DNA of 64,000 nt from Candidatus Aalborgicola danicus (GCA_016703945.1 JADJBC010000059.1:331693-395692), one strand, 5' to 3'. Positions 36,565 to 46,715 are shown, numbered from the stretch's first letter. A program made the numbers and translations. Notes: generated from the sequence alone by a model not told the origin.

Positions 36565-37494
36565 ATGGATATTTTGTTACAGCAGATCATCAACGGTCTG
36601 GTGTTGGGCAGCATGTATGCACTCATTGCGCTGGGCTACACGATGGTGTACGGCATCATTAACCTGATCAATTTTGCCCACGGCGAGGTGATGATGGTAG
36701 GGGCCCTGACCAGTTGGACCATCATCGGATTGATGCAAGAGTCCATGCCGGGCACTCCAGGTTACATCATTCTTGTTATTGCCCTGGTCATTGCGTGTGT
36801 GGTTGCGGCTGCACTGAATTTCACAATTGAAAAGGTAGCCTACCGCCCTTTGCGCAACAGTCCCAAATTGGCACCGCTGATTACCGCCATCGGCATGTCG
36901 ATCCTGTTGCAGACGTTGGCCATGATTATCTGGAAGCCGAACTACAAGTCCTACCCCACCCTGCTCTCCAACACACCGATTGAGATTGGAGGCGCCGTGA
37001 TATCCCCGACCCAGGTCATGATCCTCGGATTCACCGCAGTGTCATTGGCCGTGTTGATGTGGCTGGTGAATTACACCAAATTAGGGCGTGCCATGCGTGC
37101 TACCGCCGAGAACCCACGGGTTGCCGGCTTGATGGGCGTAAAGCCGGATGTGGTGATTTCCGCCACCTTCATCATTGGCGCCGTGTTGGCAGCCATTGCC
37201 GGTGTGATGTATGCGTCCAACTACGGGACTGCACAACACGCCATGGGCTTTTTGCCGGGCTTGAAGGCATTTACTGCCGCCGTGTTTGGCGGCATTGGCA
37301 ACCTGGCGGGTGCCGTGGTGGGGGCCATTCTTTTGGGGCTCATCGAGTCCATCGGGGCCGGCTACATCGGTGCCTTGACCGGTGGCGTATTGGGCAGCCA
37401 CTACTCCGACATCTTTGCCTTTATCGTTCTGATCATTGTGTTGACACTGCGCCCTTCCGGTCTGCTGGGTGAGCGTGTGGCTGACCGCGCCTGA
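36565..37494 (+). CDS. livH: Branched-chain amino acid ABC transporter permease LivH
   Basis: 309 residues, about eight membrane helices. Typical start MDILLQQIINGLVLGSMYAL and GYTMVYGIINLINFAHGEV, and the cytoplasmic loop TKLGRAMRATAENPRVAGLM. Partner of LivM, LivG and LivF, which follow. The frame is open back to 36526, but CGGAGAAC before the ATG at 36565 decides the start. No substrate-binding protein gene is next to it. Confidence 0.95.
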   Translation: MDILLQQIINGLVLGSMYALIALGYTMVYGIINLINFAHGEVMMVGALTSWTIIGLMQESMPGTPGYIILVIALVIACVVAAALNFTIEKVAYRPLRNSPKLAPLITAIGMSILLQTLAMIIWKPNYKSYPTLLSNTPIEIGGAVISPTQVMILGFTAVSLAVLMWLVNYTKLGRAMRATAENPRVAGLMGVKPDVVISATFIIGAVLAAIAGVMYASNYGTAQHAMGFLPGLKAFTAAVFGGIGNLAGAVVGAILLGLIESIGAGYIGALTGGVLGSHYSDIFAFIVLIIVLTLRPSGLLGERVADRA

Positions 37495-37507
37495 GGAGTA
37501 GACACAC

Positions 37508-38590
37508 ATGAAAAATCAAAAAATCGTTGTATTCCTGGCCGCTGCGCTGGGCCTGCTGATATTGCCCATCCTGCTCCAGTCTTTTGGCAACGCATGGGTT
37601 CGAATCGCCGATATGGCACTGTTGTTTGTGCTGCTGTCGCTGGGGCTCAACATCGTTGTGGGTTACGCCGGTCTGCTGGACCTGGGCTATGTGGCGTTCT
37701 TCGCAATTGGCGCCTATATGTTCGGTCTGATGGCTTCACCCCATCTGACCGACACATTCCCGTTGTTTGCACAAATGTTCCCTGACGGCTTGCACACTTC
37801 GTTGTGGCTGGTGTTGCCGCTGAGTGCGGGCATCGCCGGACTGTTTGGTGTGCTGTTGGGCGCGCCAACCCTGCGTCTGCGGGGCGACTACCTGGCCATC
37901 GTTACGCTGGGATTTGGCGAAATCATTCGCGTGTTCCTGAATAACCTGGATCACCCTGTCAACATTACCAATGGTCCAAAAGGTATCAGCCAAATTGACG
38001 GCATGAGTTTCCTGGGTCTTGACTTTGCCAAGAAGCTGACCATTGGCGGCTTTGAATTTGCATCGGTGACTCTGTACTACTACCTGTTTCTGTCCTTGGT
38101 TGTGGTCAGTGTCGTGATCTGCCATCGACTGGAGCTTTCCCGTGTGGGCCGTGCTTGGATGGCCATTCGCGAGGACGAGATCGCAGCCAAGGCCATGGGC
38201 ATTAACACCCGCAATCTGAAGTTGCTGGCTTTCGGTATGGGCGCTACCTTTGGAGGTGTTTCGGGCGCCATGTTTGCCGCCTTTCAGGGCTTTATCTCTC
38301 CCGAGTCATTCAGCCTGATGGAATCCGTGATGATCGTCGCCATGGTTGTTCTGGGTGGCGTGGGGCATCTGCCTGGCGTCATCCTTGGGGCCGTTTTGCT
38401 GTCGGCTCTCCCGGAAGTGTTGCGCTATGTGGCTGGCCCCTTGCAGGACCTGACGGGCGGTCGTCTGGACGCGTCGATTTTGCGCCAGTTGTTGATTGCA
38501 TTGGCCATGATCAGCGTCATGCTATTGCGTCCGCGTGGCCTGTGGCCATCGCCCGAACACGGCAAGTCTCTGCAGAACGTGAAGAGCTGA
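37508..38590 (+). CDS. livM: Branched-chain amino acid ABC transporter permease LivM
   Basis: 360 residues with many membrane helices; GLNIVVGYAGLLDLGYVAFF, APTLRLRGDYLAIVTLGFGE and RVGRAWMAIREDEIAAKAMG are family hallmarks. It starts 13 bp after livH with GAGGAG ahead of the ATG and is followed by livG 11 bp after its stop. Confidence 0.96.
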   Translation: MKNQKIVVFLAAALGLLILPILLQSFGNAWVRIADMALLFVLLSLGLNIVVGYAGLLDLGYVAFFAIGAYMFGLMASPHLTDTFPLFAQMFPDGLHTSLWLVLPLSAGIAGLFGVLLGAPTLRLRGDYLAIVTLGFGEIIRVFLNNLDHPVNITNGPKGISQIDGMSFLGLDFAKKLTIGGFEFASVTLYYYLFLSLVVVSVVICHRLELSRVGRAWMAIREDEIAAKAMGINTRNLKLLAFGMGATFGGVSGAMFAAFQGFISPESFSLMESVMIVAMVVLGGVGHLPGVILGAVLLSALPEVLRYVAGPLQDLTGGRLDASILRQLLIALAMISVMLLRPRGLWPSPEHGKSLQNVKS

Positions 38591-38601
38591 TCGGAATCAA
38601 C

Positions 38602-39372
38602 ATGACAGACACTGTACTCAACGTCTCCGGCGTCTCCAAACGATTTGGGGGCCTGCAAGCCCTCAGCGACGTCGGCATCAGCATCAAGCGCGGGCAAGTT
38701 TACGGCCTGATTGGCCCCAACGGTGCCGGCAAGACTACTTTCTTCAATGTGCTGACCGGCCTGTACACGCCGGACAGTGGCAGCTTCGAGCTGGCCGGCA
38801 AAGCCTACCAGCCTACAGCCGTGCACACCGTGGCAAAGGCCGGTATTGCCCGCACCTTCCAGAACATTCGCCTGTTTGCCGAAATGACGGCGCTCGAAAA
38901 CGTCATGGTCGGGCGTCACATCCGTACCCATTCCGGCCTGATTGGCGCCGTCTTCAGGACTGCCAGCTTCAAGGCTGAAGAGGCGGCCATCGCAGGCCGT
39001 GCACAGGAACTGCTGGACTACGTCGGCATTGGCAAGTTTGCCGACTACAAAGCCCGCACTTTGAGCTACGGTGACCAGCGCCGCCTGGAAATTGCCCGCG
39101 CCCTGGCCACCGATCCACAACTGATTGCACTGGACGAACCAGCCGCTGGCATGAACGCCACCGAAAAGGTGATGCTGCGCGAACTGATTGACCGCATTCG
39201 CAACGACAACCGCACTATTTTGCTGATTGAACACGACGTCAAACTGGTCATGGGTTTGTGTGACCGCGTCACGGTGCTGGATTACGGCAAACAAATTGCT
39301 GAAGGCACACCAGCCGACGTGCAGAAAAATGACAAAGTGATTGAAGCGTATCTGGGCACCAGCGGCCACTAG
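38602..39372 (+). CDS. livG: Branched-chain amino acid ABC transporter ATPase LivG
   Basis: 256 residues. Walker A GPNGAGKTT, Q-loop region ARTFQNIRLFAEMTALENVM, signature-like LSYGDQRRLEIARAL, Walker B LIALDEPAAGMN, and the LivG C-terminus IAEGTPADVQKNDKVIEAYL. Start at 38602 gives the usual N-terminus (VLNVSGVSKRFGGLQAL). Confidence 0.96.
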   Translation: MTDTVLNVSGVSKRFGGLQALSDVGISIKRGQVYGLIGPNGAGKTTFFNVLTGLYTPDSGSFELAGKAYQPTAVHTVAKAGIARTFQNIRLFAEMTALENVMVGRHIRTHSGLIGAVFRTASFKAEEAAIAGRAQELLDYVGIGKFADYKARTLSYGDQRRLEIARALATDPQLIALDEPAAGMNATEKVMLRELIDRIRNDNRTILLIEHDVKLVMGLCDRVTVLDYGKQIAEGTPADVQKNDKVIEAYLGTSGH

Positions 39373-39394
39373 GCGGCTTCAGGAGAACATAACA

Positions 39395-40114
39395 ATGACA
39401 AAACAGACTTTGCTCAAGGTAACGGGCTTGAAGGTTTCCTATGGCGGGATCCAGGCCGTCAAGGGCGTCGATTTTGAAGTGCGTGAGGGGGAACTGGTGT
39501 CCCTGATAGGCTCAAACGGGGCCGGCAAAACCACGACTATGAAGGCGATCACCGGCACGCTACCCATCAACGCCGGTGACATTGAATACCTGGGCAAGAG
39601 CATTCGTGGCCAGGGCCCGTGGGATCTGGTCAAGCAGGGCCTGGCTATGGTGCCGGAAGGTCGCGGGGTCTTCACCCGCATGACCATCATCGAAAATCTG
39701 CAAATGGGTGCCTACATCCGTGATGACAAAGACGGCATTGCGGCAGACATGGAAAAGATGTTCGTAATTTTTCCGCGCCTGCGTGAACGCAAGGACCAAT
39801 TGGCTGGCACGATGTCGGGCGGCGAGCAACAGATGCTCGCCATGGGGCGCGCATTGATGAGCCGTCCCAAAGTGTTGCTGCTGGATGAACCGTCCATGGG
39901 TCTTTCGCCCATCATGGTGGACAAGATCTTTGAAGTGGTGAAAGACGTCTACGCGCAGGGCGTAACGGTCTTGCTGGTTGAGCAAAACGCCAGTCGCGCC
40001 CTGGCCATCGCCAACCGCGGTTACGTCATGGAGTCCGGCATTGTCACCATGACGGGAGACGCCGCAGAGATGTTGACTGACCCAAGGGTCCGTGCGGCCT
40101 ATCTGGGCGAATAG
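39395..40114 (+). CDS. livF: Branched-chain amino acid ABC transporter ATPase LivF
   Basis: 239 residues. Walker A GSNGAGKTTTMKAI, LAMVPEGRGVFTRMTIIENL, signature MSGGEQQMLAMGRALM, Walker B LLLDEPSMGLSPIMVD, ending VRAAYLGE. AGGAG precedes the ATG. Last gene of livHMGF. Confidence 0.96.
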   Translation: MTKQTLLKVTGLKVSYGGIQAVKGVDFEVREGELVSLIGSNGAGKTTTMKAITGTLPINAGDIEYLGKSIRGQGPWDLVKQGLAMVPEGRGVFTRMTIIENLQMGAYIRDDKDGIAADMEKMFVIFPRLRERKDQLAGTMSGGEQQMLAMGRALMSRPKVLLLDEPSMGLSPIMVDKIFEVVKDVYAQGVTVLLVEQNASRALAIANRGYVMESGIVTMTGDAAEMLTDPRVRAAYLGE

Positions 40115-40153
40115 AACCTCACTCGGCCCGCATATTGGGCCAGCGGTTTCCGG

Positions 40154-41011
40154 ATGAACCCCTACGTCATCGCACTGCTGTTGGTGACCCTGGTCTGGGG
40201 CGCCACCTTTCCGGTTATCAAGGTGGTCACGTCCCAACTGAGCGGAATCGAGGTCTCTGCCCTGCGGTTCCTCGCAGCAGCCGTTATCCTGGCTCCTTCG
40301 GCCATGCAAGCGCGCTGGAACACTTGGCGCGACGGTGCCGTACTGGGTGCTGTGGCCCTGGTGTCCTATGTCGCCCAGGCGTACGGCCTGGAGTTCATTT
40401 CTTCCAACCGCAGTGCCTTCCTGACCAGCCTGAATGTTCTGATGGTGCCCCTGCTTGGCATCGCCCTGGGCGCACGCCCTAGCCTGGTAACACTCATAGC
40501 CGCCTGTGTGGCGTGTGGGGGCATTGCCCTGATGTCGTGGGACGGAGGAGCCCATCTGCTGGCCGACGCGGCGACGGTTTTATCGGCTCTTGCCTACGCC
40601 ATCTATGTCATTGTGCTGTCTCAGCGAACCCAGCGGCACAAACCGCAAGAACTGGCGGCGACACAAGTCATCTGGATGGCTCTGATTGGTGGCTTGTGGC
40701 TGACGCTGGATGCTTGGCACACCAGCCCCGTCTGGACGCTGCCCAGTCGGCTGAGCCCGGCCATCGTCGCCGGAATCATCTTCCTGGGAATTGTGGCGAC
40801 AGCTGGCATGCTGTTTTTACAAGCCCTGGCTCAAAAACATGTAGCCGCCGAAAAAGCTGCATTGATTTATGCCATGGAGCCCGTTTTCGCGGCCGCCTTC
40901 GCGTGGGCTTGGCTGGCAGAAGTCTTGTCGCCACAAGCTGCCGTTGGCGCGGCCCTGGTCGTATCGGCCATTGTTATGAGCGAATGGAAACAGGCGCGAC
41001 ACCCGGCCTGA
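40154..41011 (+). CDS. EamA-family (DMT) transporter
   Basis: 285 residues with ten predicted membrane segments in two EamA repeats (LVTLVWGATFPVIKVV; LRFLAAAVILAP; second half AATQVIWMALIGGLWLTLDA, ALIYAMEPVFAAAFAWAWLA). It exports or imports a small metabolite; the substrate is unknown. It follows livF by 39 bp and may be on the same transcript. Confidence 0.88.
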   Translation: MNPYVIALLLVTLVWGATFPVIKVVTSQLSGIEVSALRFLAAAVILAPSAMQARWNTWRDGAVLGAVALVSYVAQAYGLEFISSNRSAFLTSLNVLMVPLLGIALGARPSLVTLIAACVACGGIALMSWDGGAHLLADAATVLSALAYAIYVIVLSQRTQRHKPQELAATQVIWMALIGGLWLTLDAWHTSPVWTLPSRLSPAIVAGIIFLGIVATAGMLFLQALAQKHVAAEKAALIYAMEPVFAAAFAWAWLAEVLSPQAAVGAALVVSAIVMSEWKQARHPA

Positions 41012-41057
41012 CCCGGAACCCACAGTCGGTGTGCCGTAAGGTAAGGAAGGGCAGGAA

Positions 41058-42110
41058 TCAGGGGTGTGCTTTATCCGCCTCTGACGTGAAGGAGTCTGCG
41101 AACAACTCCTCGGCTGGCAGTCCGGCCAATGCGCAAAAGTCCTTTCGGGCGGACTCGATCACCACCGGTGCTCCGCAAGCATAGACCTGGTGCCCACTAA
41201 GGTCGGCAAAATCTTCCAGTACCGCGCGGTGAACAAAACCGGTTCTACCGGTCCACTGGTCTTGCTCACTGGCATCCGACACCACAGGTACATACGTCAG
41301 ATTGGGCATGCTGTGAACTTGCGTTTGAACCCAGGCATCCATATACAGGTCGCTGGGGCGTCGGCCGCCCCAATACAGGGTCACGGGCCGTGTGACGCCC
41401 AGGTGTTGCATATGTTCTATCAGTGCCTTGACAGGCGCAAAGCCGGTACCGGAAGCGAGCAAGATGATGGGTTTCACGGAGTCTTCCCGAAGAAAAAAAC
41501 TACCGTACGGGCCCTCAACCCTCAGAATTTCCTTCTCTTTCATGGCGCCAAACACGTGGTCCGTGAACTTGCCACCCGGCATGTGACGGATATGCAACTC
41601 GACGTGCGGGCCCAAATGGGGCGCATTGGCCATCGAGTAACTGCGCCGAGAGCCGTCACGCAGGATGAATTCCACATACTGACCGGCGCGGTAGGCAAAC
41701 GGTTCGTTGGCTGGTAATTGCAACTGCAAGACCATCACGTCAACAGATACTTTGGTCATCGAATTAACCCGTGTGGGCATTTTCTTGATGGGCAACGCGC
41801 CAACTTCGGTCACCTGCCGGGATTCGAGTACCAGGTCAGACTCTGGTACGGCGCAGCAGGTGAGTACAAAACCATTGGCCTCCTCCTCTTCGCTCAGTGC
41901 TTTGGTCTGGTGGGTACCGTGGTGTACCGAACCGGACAGGAGTTTGCATTTGCAGGAACCACAGGCACCGTCTTTGCAGCCATACGGCAGACCAATACCC
42001 TGGCGGATGCCTGCCGGCAAAACAGCTTCTCCTTCTGTGACATTGAATGTGCGTCCGCTGGGTTGCACCAGAACGGAAAAAAGTGGGCGGACCGCATCGG
42101 TTGGCGTCAT
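41058..42110 (-). CDS. Ferredoxin-domain NAD(P)H reductase (CDP-6-deoxy-glucoseen reductase type)
   Basis: 350 residues. N-terminal plant-type [2Fe-2S] ferredoxin domain (LPYGCKDGACGSCKCKLLSG, plus FVLTCCAVP). FAD domain follows (YRAGQYVEFILRDGSRRSYS MANAP region), then the NAD-binding part (PIILLASGTGFAPVKALIEH, TLYWGGRRPSDLYM). An electron-transfer reductase for a partner oxygenase or dehydratase; the partner is not in this window. Start at the ATG 42110 (MTPTDAVRP), 12 codons inside the open frame. Confidence 0.87.
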   Translation of the reverse strand: MTPTDAVRPLFSVLVQPSGRTFNVTEGEAVLPAGIRQGIGLPYGCKDGACGSCKCKLLSGSVHHGTHQTKALSEEEEANGFVLTCCAVPESDLVLESRQVTEVGALPIKKMPTRVNSMTKVSVDVMVLQLQLPANEPFAYRAGQYVEFILRDGSRRSYSMANAPHLGPHVELHIRHMPGGKFTDHVFGAMKEKEILRVEGPYGSFFLREDSVKPIILLASGTGFAPVKALIEHMQHLGVTRPVTLYWGGRRPSDLYMDAWVQTQVHSMPNLTYVPVVSDASEQDQWTGRTGFVHRAVLEDFADLSGHQVYACGAPVVIESARKDFCALAGLPAEELFADSFTSEADKAHP

Positions 42111-42155
42111 GTTGTGGGTATCCTCGGAACTCTTATTTTCAAACAACCTCCGATT

Positions 42156-43097
42156 TTGCCTTCAAACCAGAACCCTCTCGGCGCCTTGCCTGCCCGTTTT
42201 CGCCGCGAACGTGTGTTGATCGTGGGATGTGGCGACGTCGGCTTGCGTGTAGCCCGGCAATTGACTCCGCGGGTTCAGGTACTGGCATTCACGTCGCAAG
42301 GCGCACGTGTACCTGAATTGCGCGCCATGGGTATCCGCGCCATGGTTGGCAATCTGGACCACCCGGCGACGATAGCTCGTTTGTCTGGACTTGCCACACG
42401 CGTCATCCACCTTGCGCCGCCGCCCTCCGAGGGTTGGTCCGATACCCGCACCCATGCGCTGGTAAGGGCCTTGCGCCTTCGGCAGTCGCCCGTTTGTACC
42501 GTTTATGGCTCGACCAGCGGCGTGTACGGTGATTGTTCGGGTGATTGGGTCAGCGAGACGCGCACGGTCGACCCCCACACACCCCGCGCCCACCGGCGGG
42601 TGGACGCTGAGAATCGCATACGTTTTTGGGGGCGTTCAGCCAGCACACGGGTCAGCATTCTGCGCATCCCCGGCATCTACGCCCAGGACCGCGACGGTGG
42701 CACACCCCGAGCACGGCTGCTCAAGGGCGTCCCCGTTTTGCGGGACGCAGACGATGTCTACACCAACCACATTCACGCTGACGATTTGGCGCGCGCATGT
42801 TGCCTGGCATTGTGGCGCGGCGCGCCCCAACGAACCTACAACATCAATGACAACACCTGCCTGAAAATGGGCGACTACTTTGACCTGGCCGCCGATCTTT
42901 ACGACCTGCCCCGTCCCCCCCGGATTGCTCGGTCAACAGCCGCCGATCAGTTGTCCCTGATGTTGTTGAGCTTCATGTCCGAATCGCGACGCATGGACAA
43001 CACCCGCATGAAACGCGAGTTGGGTTTGCGGCTTCGCTATCCCTCGGTTCGCGATGGTCTGGCCCTGTGCGCCGCCGCGCCTCCACGCCTTCGCTAG
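42156..43097 (+). CDS. NAD-dependent epimerase/dehydratase-like (SDR) protein
   Basis: About 313 residues. Rossmann start RVLIVGCGDVGLRVARQL, then RVIHLAPPPSEGW, VYGSTSGVYGDCSGDWVSE (in place of YxxxK) and ILRIPGIYAQDRDGG. This resembles atypical SDRs of the YeeZ/SDR_a5 type; the substrate is unknown. No ATG is available; TTG at 42156, TTG at 42186 or an internal GTG are possible starts. Its stop overlaps the stop of the convergent HD-GYP gene in CTAG. Confidence 0.78.
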   Translation: MPSNQNPLGALPARFRRERVLIVGCGDVGLRVARQLTPRVQVLAFTSQGARVPELRAMGIRAMVGNLDHPATIARLSGLATRVIHLAPPPSEGWSDTRTHALVRALRLRQSPVCTVYGSTSGVYGDCSGDWVSETRTVDPHTPRAHRRVDAENRIRFWGRSASTRVSILRIPGIYAQDRDGGTPRARLLKGVPVLRDADDVYTNHIHADDLARACCLALWRGAPQRTYNINDNTCLKMGDYFDLAADLYDLPRPPRIARSTAADQLSLMLLSFMSESRRMDNTRMKRELGLRLRYPSVRDGLALCAAAPPRLR

Positions 43098-44635
43098 ACG
43101 CTATCGGGGAACTCGCGTCGCAGCGCGTTGAACGCGTCCAGGTTGGCCAACAACAGGTCCACAAGGGCGGGTTCAAATTGAGTGCCGCGGCCCTCCCGAA
43201 TTGTCTTGACAACCACCTCTTCGGACCAAGGTTCCTTGAAGCTGCGACGAGAACCGAGCGCGTCAAATACGTCGGCCAAGGCCGTGATACGACCTGAAAT
43301 CGGGATATCGGTTCCGGCCAAGCCCTGCGGATAACCGCTACCATCCCAGCGTTCGTGGTGCGACAGCGCTATTTCTGCGCCCAACTTCATCAACGGGCGG
43401 TGTGATCGGCGCAAGATGTCCAAACCGAATTGCGCATGTTGCTGCATCAAGGCCCATTCGCCAGCGTCCAGTTTGCCGGGTTTCTGCAAAATGGAATCCG
43501 GAATGGCCACTTTGCCAATGTCATGTAACGGAGACGCCGTTTTGATCAACACCACTTGGGCTTCCGGTAACCCATACAGGCGGGCCAGCATTTCGCAGGT
43601 CAAGGCCACCCTTTTTACGTGGGCGCCGGTATCCTTGCTACGCGCTTCCACGGCGTCAGCCAAGGTATAGACCAGCTCCTTTTGCGTTTCCCGCAGTTCG
43701 TCCTGCAGGTTGATGTTGTCAAAAGTGATGGCGACGCTTTGGGTGTAGATCTCCAGCAATTGCCGATCGAGCTTGCCCAATGCGGTAGCGTGTTTAAGGT
43801 ACAGCAGGTTGCAGCCACCGTTTTTTGCCGCCGTGTACAACACATAGGCGTCTTCAAAGTGCTGCGCCGACTTCTGCTCCAACACCTGCGTGAATCGTTG
43901 TGTCACCACTTCGGGCAAGTCATTAAAACGGGTGTCCGTGCTGTATTGGACAAAATCACCGGTGGCGGCAATCGTCTTCGACTCGTGCTCACCGTTGTCG
44001 CTACCGGGCAATACGATGCAGTAAAGCGCCGATCGGTCCAGATTCAACAAGGATGTCAGTTGGTCCAGCACGGCGGTTGCGAAAACCGTCAGTGATTCTG
44101 CGTTTTGCACCATGGCTGTCGCGTGCAGAACCCGGGCCAAGCCATCGCGCTGGTACTCAATGATGCACAAATCACGATAGGCCCGCAGCTTGCTGTACAG
44201 CAAGGTGCGCAGCTTCTGGATGGTCAGGTCGGTCTTTTCTTTGTAGTCATCAATGTCGTAATCGCGAATGACCTTGTCCTCGGGCGCTTGCCCGGGTTGC
44301 CCGGTGCGCATGACCAAGCGGGTGCGATGGTTCTCCAACGTGTTGCGCACATAGTGCACCAGGTCCAGACCTGCGTGGTCGGTTTCCATCACTACGTCGA
44401 CAATGGCCAACGCAATGTCGTCACGGCTGTGGAAAAATTCGCGCCCCGCCTGTGCCGACTGGGCACTGAGCAACTCCAGCTCACTGCCTTGAAACTCAAA
44501 TCCCTTCAAGGCCAAACGCGTGACCGCATGGACCTCCGCATCATCGTCCACGAGCAAAATGCACCAGGGTTTTTTTGGTGGTTTCTTCTGGTGTTCGGAG
44601 GGCGATGCCTCTTCGTCAGCAAATATCAACTCCAT
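43094..44635 (-). CDS. Response regulator with DUF3369-like and HD-GYP domains
   Basis: 513 residues. N-terminal receiver with ILLVDDDAEVHAVTRLAL and phospho-Asp in LAIVDVVMETD. A middle sensor-like region spans about 160-310. C-terminal HD-GYP phosphodiesterase: SPLHDIGKVAIPDSIL, ALSHHERWDGSGYPQGLAG, ALADVFDALGS. It should degrade cyclic-di-GMP in response to a histidine kinase located elsewhere. Confidence 0.93.
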   Translation of the reverse strand: MELIFADEEASPSEHQKKPPKKPWCILLVDDDAEVHAVTRLALKGFEFQGSELELLSAQSAQAGREFFHSRDDIALAIVDVVMETDHAGLDLVHYVRNTLENHRTRLVMRTGQPGQAPEDKVIRDYDIDDYKEKTDLTIQKLRTLLYSKLRAYRDLCIIEYQRDGLARVLHATAMVQNAESLTVFATAVLDQLTSLLNLDRSALYCIVLPGSDNGEHESKTIAATGDFVQYSTDTRFNDLPEVVTQRFTQVLEQKSAQHFEDAYVLYTAAKNGGCNLLYLKHATALGKLDRQLLEIYTQSVAITFDNINLQDELRETQKELVYTLADAVEARSKDTGAHVKRVALTCEMLARLYGLPEAQVVLIKTASPLHDIGKVAIPDSILQKPGKLDAGEWALMQQHAQFGLDILRRSHRPLMKLGAEIALSHHERWDGSGYPQGLAGTDIPISGRITALADVFDALGSRRSFKEPWSEEVVVKTIREGRGTQFEPALVDLLLANLDAFNALRREFPDSV

Positions 44636-44723
44636 GGGTTTCCCTGCGGTAGAGCAAAAGTTCTATGAGCCGAAAAGGATTCTACGCAGATTGCACCAAA
44701 GGCCGGTCTCGTGCCCGGCGATG

Positions 44724-45446
44724 TCAAGCGGCCGTCTTCGGTGGCTCATCTGACGCTTCGGGATAAACCCGCAAAAGGAATTTCCACAACGTCCAACTGC
44801 AGACCAGCGTAATAGGACCGGCCCACAATACATCGCTGAGCCAATGCGCACCGTCTGCCATGCGGGCAAAACCAATGACCAGCCCCGATGTCACACCCAC
44901 TACACCCCAAAACACTTGCCGTCGACGCTGCACCAGCATCAGCGACGCCAGAAAAAAACCACACGCCACGTGGCCACTGACAAACGAACAGTTGTTGTCG
45001 CACTGGTCGGTCATCACGGCAGCACGCGTGAACTTTTGGCTGCCTCCAAAGTCCTCCACTTGGTATGGTCGCGCACGCTGCCAGTTGTCCTTGAAACCAC
45101 TGTTGACCAATAAGCCCGGCCCCAGGGCCCCACCCAACACGACGAAAGACAATATCAGGCGCCAGCGTTTTCCCACCCGACGCACACTGACCACGATCCA
45201 GCCCAACAAGGCCAGGACCACCACGGTGCGAAATACCGCAGGTACATAGGCGTTGATCCATTCGACCCACCACCAGTGGACCGCTTGCATGACCGGCTGG
45301 GCGCCCAAAAAGAGTGCAGCCGCCCCCAGATCCAGTGCAGTCCAGGCCGTGGGCACCAAAGCCAAAGCAATGTTGCCACCCAGAATCCACCAGAACAGCG
45401 CAGGTGCTTGAAGAGTAGGTGTTGGTGAAAGCTGGCGAAGCGGCAT
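44724..45446 (-). CDS. PAP2-family phosphatase (lipid A / phosphatidic acid type)
   Basis: About 240 residues with five or six membrane segments. The three PAP2 motifs are present: KDNWQRARP, NCSFVSGH and ARMADGAHWLSD. It probably removes phosphate from a lipid such as undecaprenyl-diphosphate or lipid A at the periplasmic face. ATG at 45446 is preferred; a TTG 3 codons upstream is possible. Confidence 0.88.
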   Translation of the reverse strand: MPLRQLSPTPTLQAPALFWWILGGNIALALVPTAWTALDLGAAALFLGAQPVMQAVHWWWVEWINAYVPAVFRTVVVLALLGWIVVSVRRVGKRWRLILSFVVLGGALGPGLLVNSGFKDNWQRARPYQVEDFGGSQKFTRAAVMTDQCDNNCSFVSGHVACGFFLASLMLVQRRRQVFWGVVGVTSGLVIGFARMADGAHWLSDVLWAGPITLVCSWTLWKFLLRVYPEASDEPPKTAA

Positions 45447-45620
45447 CGACGGCAAGGCGGAACGTTGGAGCCGGAATTGTCGGTGATTTGCCTACAAAAT
45501 CCGTCCGCGCTGGCAAACGTCCCCATGATCGGACGCGGGGTCCAGAAAAGGTGTTCCAAATGGGTGCGAAAATCGGCGGCGGGTATTATCTCGACTTCAA
45601 TTTCAGGGACAGAGCACTCC

Positions 45621-46715
45621 ATGACCATTCTTGTGACCGGCGGCGCCGGATTTATTGGGTCCAATTTTGTGTTGGACTGGCTGGCAAAGTCCGACGAAAC
45701 CGTGGTCAATCTGGACAAACTCAGTTACGCAGGCAATCTGCAGAACCTGTCCAGCCTGGAAAAGGACTCCCGCCACCTCTTTGTGAAGGGTGACATTGGT
45801 GATGCCACGCTGGTGGCAGAACTATTGGTCCGCCACCAACCCCGCGCCATCGTGAACTTTGCTGCCGAGTCCCATGTGGACCGCTCCATCCACGGTCCGG
45901 GCGAATTTGTGCAGAACAATATTGTCGGAACCTACCAACTGCTGGAGTCCGTACGCAGCTACTGGAGCCCATTGCCAGCGCCAGCCAAATCTAATTTCCG
46001 GTTTCTGCATGTCTCCACCGACGAAGTCTTCGGGTCTCTGGACAAAAGTGCACCGGCTTTCACCGAGCGGCACGCCATCGAGCCCAACAGCCCCTACTCC
46101 GCCAGCAAAGCCGCCAGCGACCACCTGGTCCGCGCCTGGCACCACACCTACGGCCTGCCGGTACTCACGACGCATTGCTCCAACAACTACGGGCCCTATC
46201 ACTTTCCCGAGAAACTGATTCCCCTGGTGATCGTGAATGCACTGGCTGGCAAGACGTTGCCGGTCTACGGCGACGGCCAGCAAATTCGCGACTGGCTGTA
46301 TGTCAAAGACCATTGCAGCGCTATTGCCCGGGTCCTTGAGGCCGGTCAAGTCGGCACAACCTACAACATCGGTGGCTGGAATGAAAAGGCCAATCTGGAC
46401 ATCGTTCGCAACATTTGCAGCCTGCTCGACACCCTGAAGCCACGTTCTGATGGCAAACCCTACCAGGACCAGATCGCATTTGTGACCGACCGCCCGGGCC
46501 ACGACCGGCGTTATGCGATAGACGCACGCAAAATTGAGCAGGAGCTTGGCTGGAAGCCCGCCGAATCGTTTGAAACCGGCATCGCCAAGACGGTTCAGTG
46601 GTACCTCAGCAACCAGGACTGGGTGGCGAATGTGCAGAGTGGTGCCTACCGTGATTGGGTTCAAACACAATACGGCGCACCAGCGGCTGAAGAAGCAAGC
46701 CCTGTTGCGGCATGA
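45621..46715 (+). CDS. rmlB: dTDP-glucose 4,6-dehydratase
   Basis: Second step of dTDP-L-rhamnose synthesis. 364 residues: MTILVTGGAGFIGSNFVLDW, NFAAESHVDRSIHGPGEFVQ, HVSTDEVFGSL, catalytic YSASKAASDHLVRAWHHTYG, RDWLYVKDHC. First of rmlBDAC; its stop overlaps rmlD by ATGA. Confidence 0.97.
   Translation: MTILVTGGAGFIGSNFVLDWLAKSDETVVNLDKLSYAGNLQNLSSLEKDSRHLFVKGDIGDATLVAELLVRHQPRAIVNFAAESHVDRSIHGPGEFVQNNIVGTYQLLESVRSYWSPLPAPAKSNFRFLHVSTDEVFGSLDKSAPAFTERHAIEPNSPYSASKAASDHLVRAWHHTYGLPVLTTHCSNNYGPYHFPEKLIPLVIVNALAGKTLPVYGDGQQIRDWLYVKDHCSAIARVLEAGQVGTTYNIGGWNEKANLDIVRNICSLLDTLKPRSDGKPYQDQIAFVTDRPGHDRRYAIDARKIEQELGWKPAESFETGIAKTVQWYLSNQDWVANVQSGAYRDWVQTQYGAPAAEEASPVAA

Noticed and set aside
42060..42120. 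Upstream start of the SDR gene at 41718 in its long open frame
   Set aside because: That part lies antisense to the reductase gene; the SDR fold begins only near 42200.
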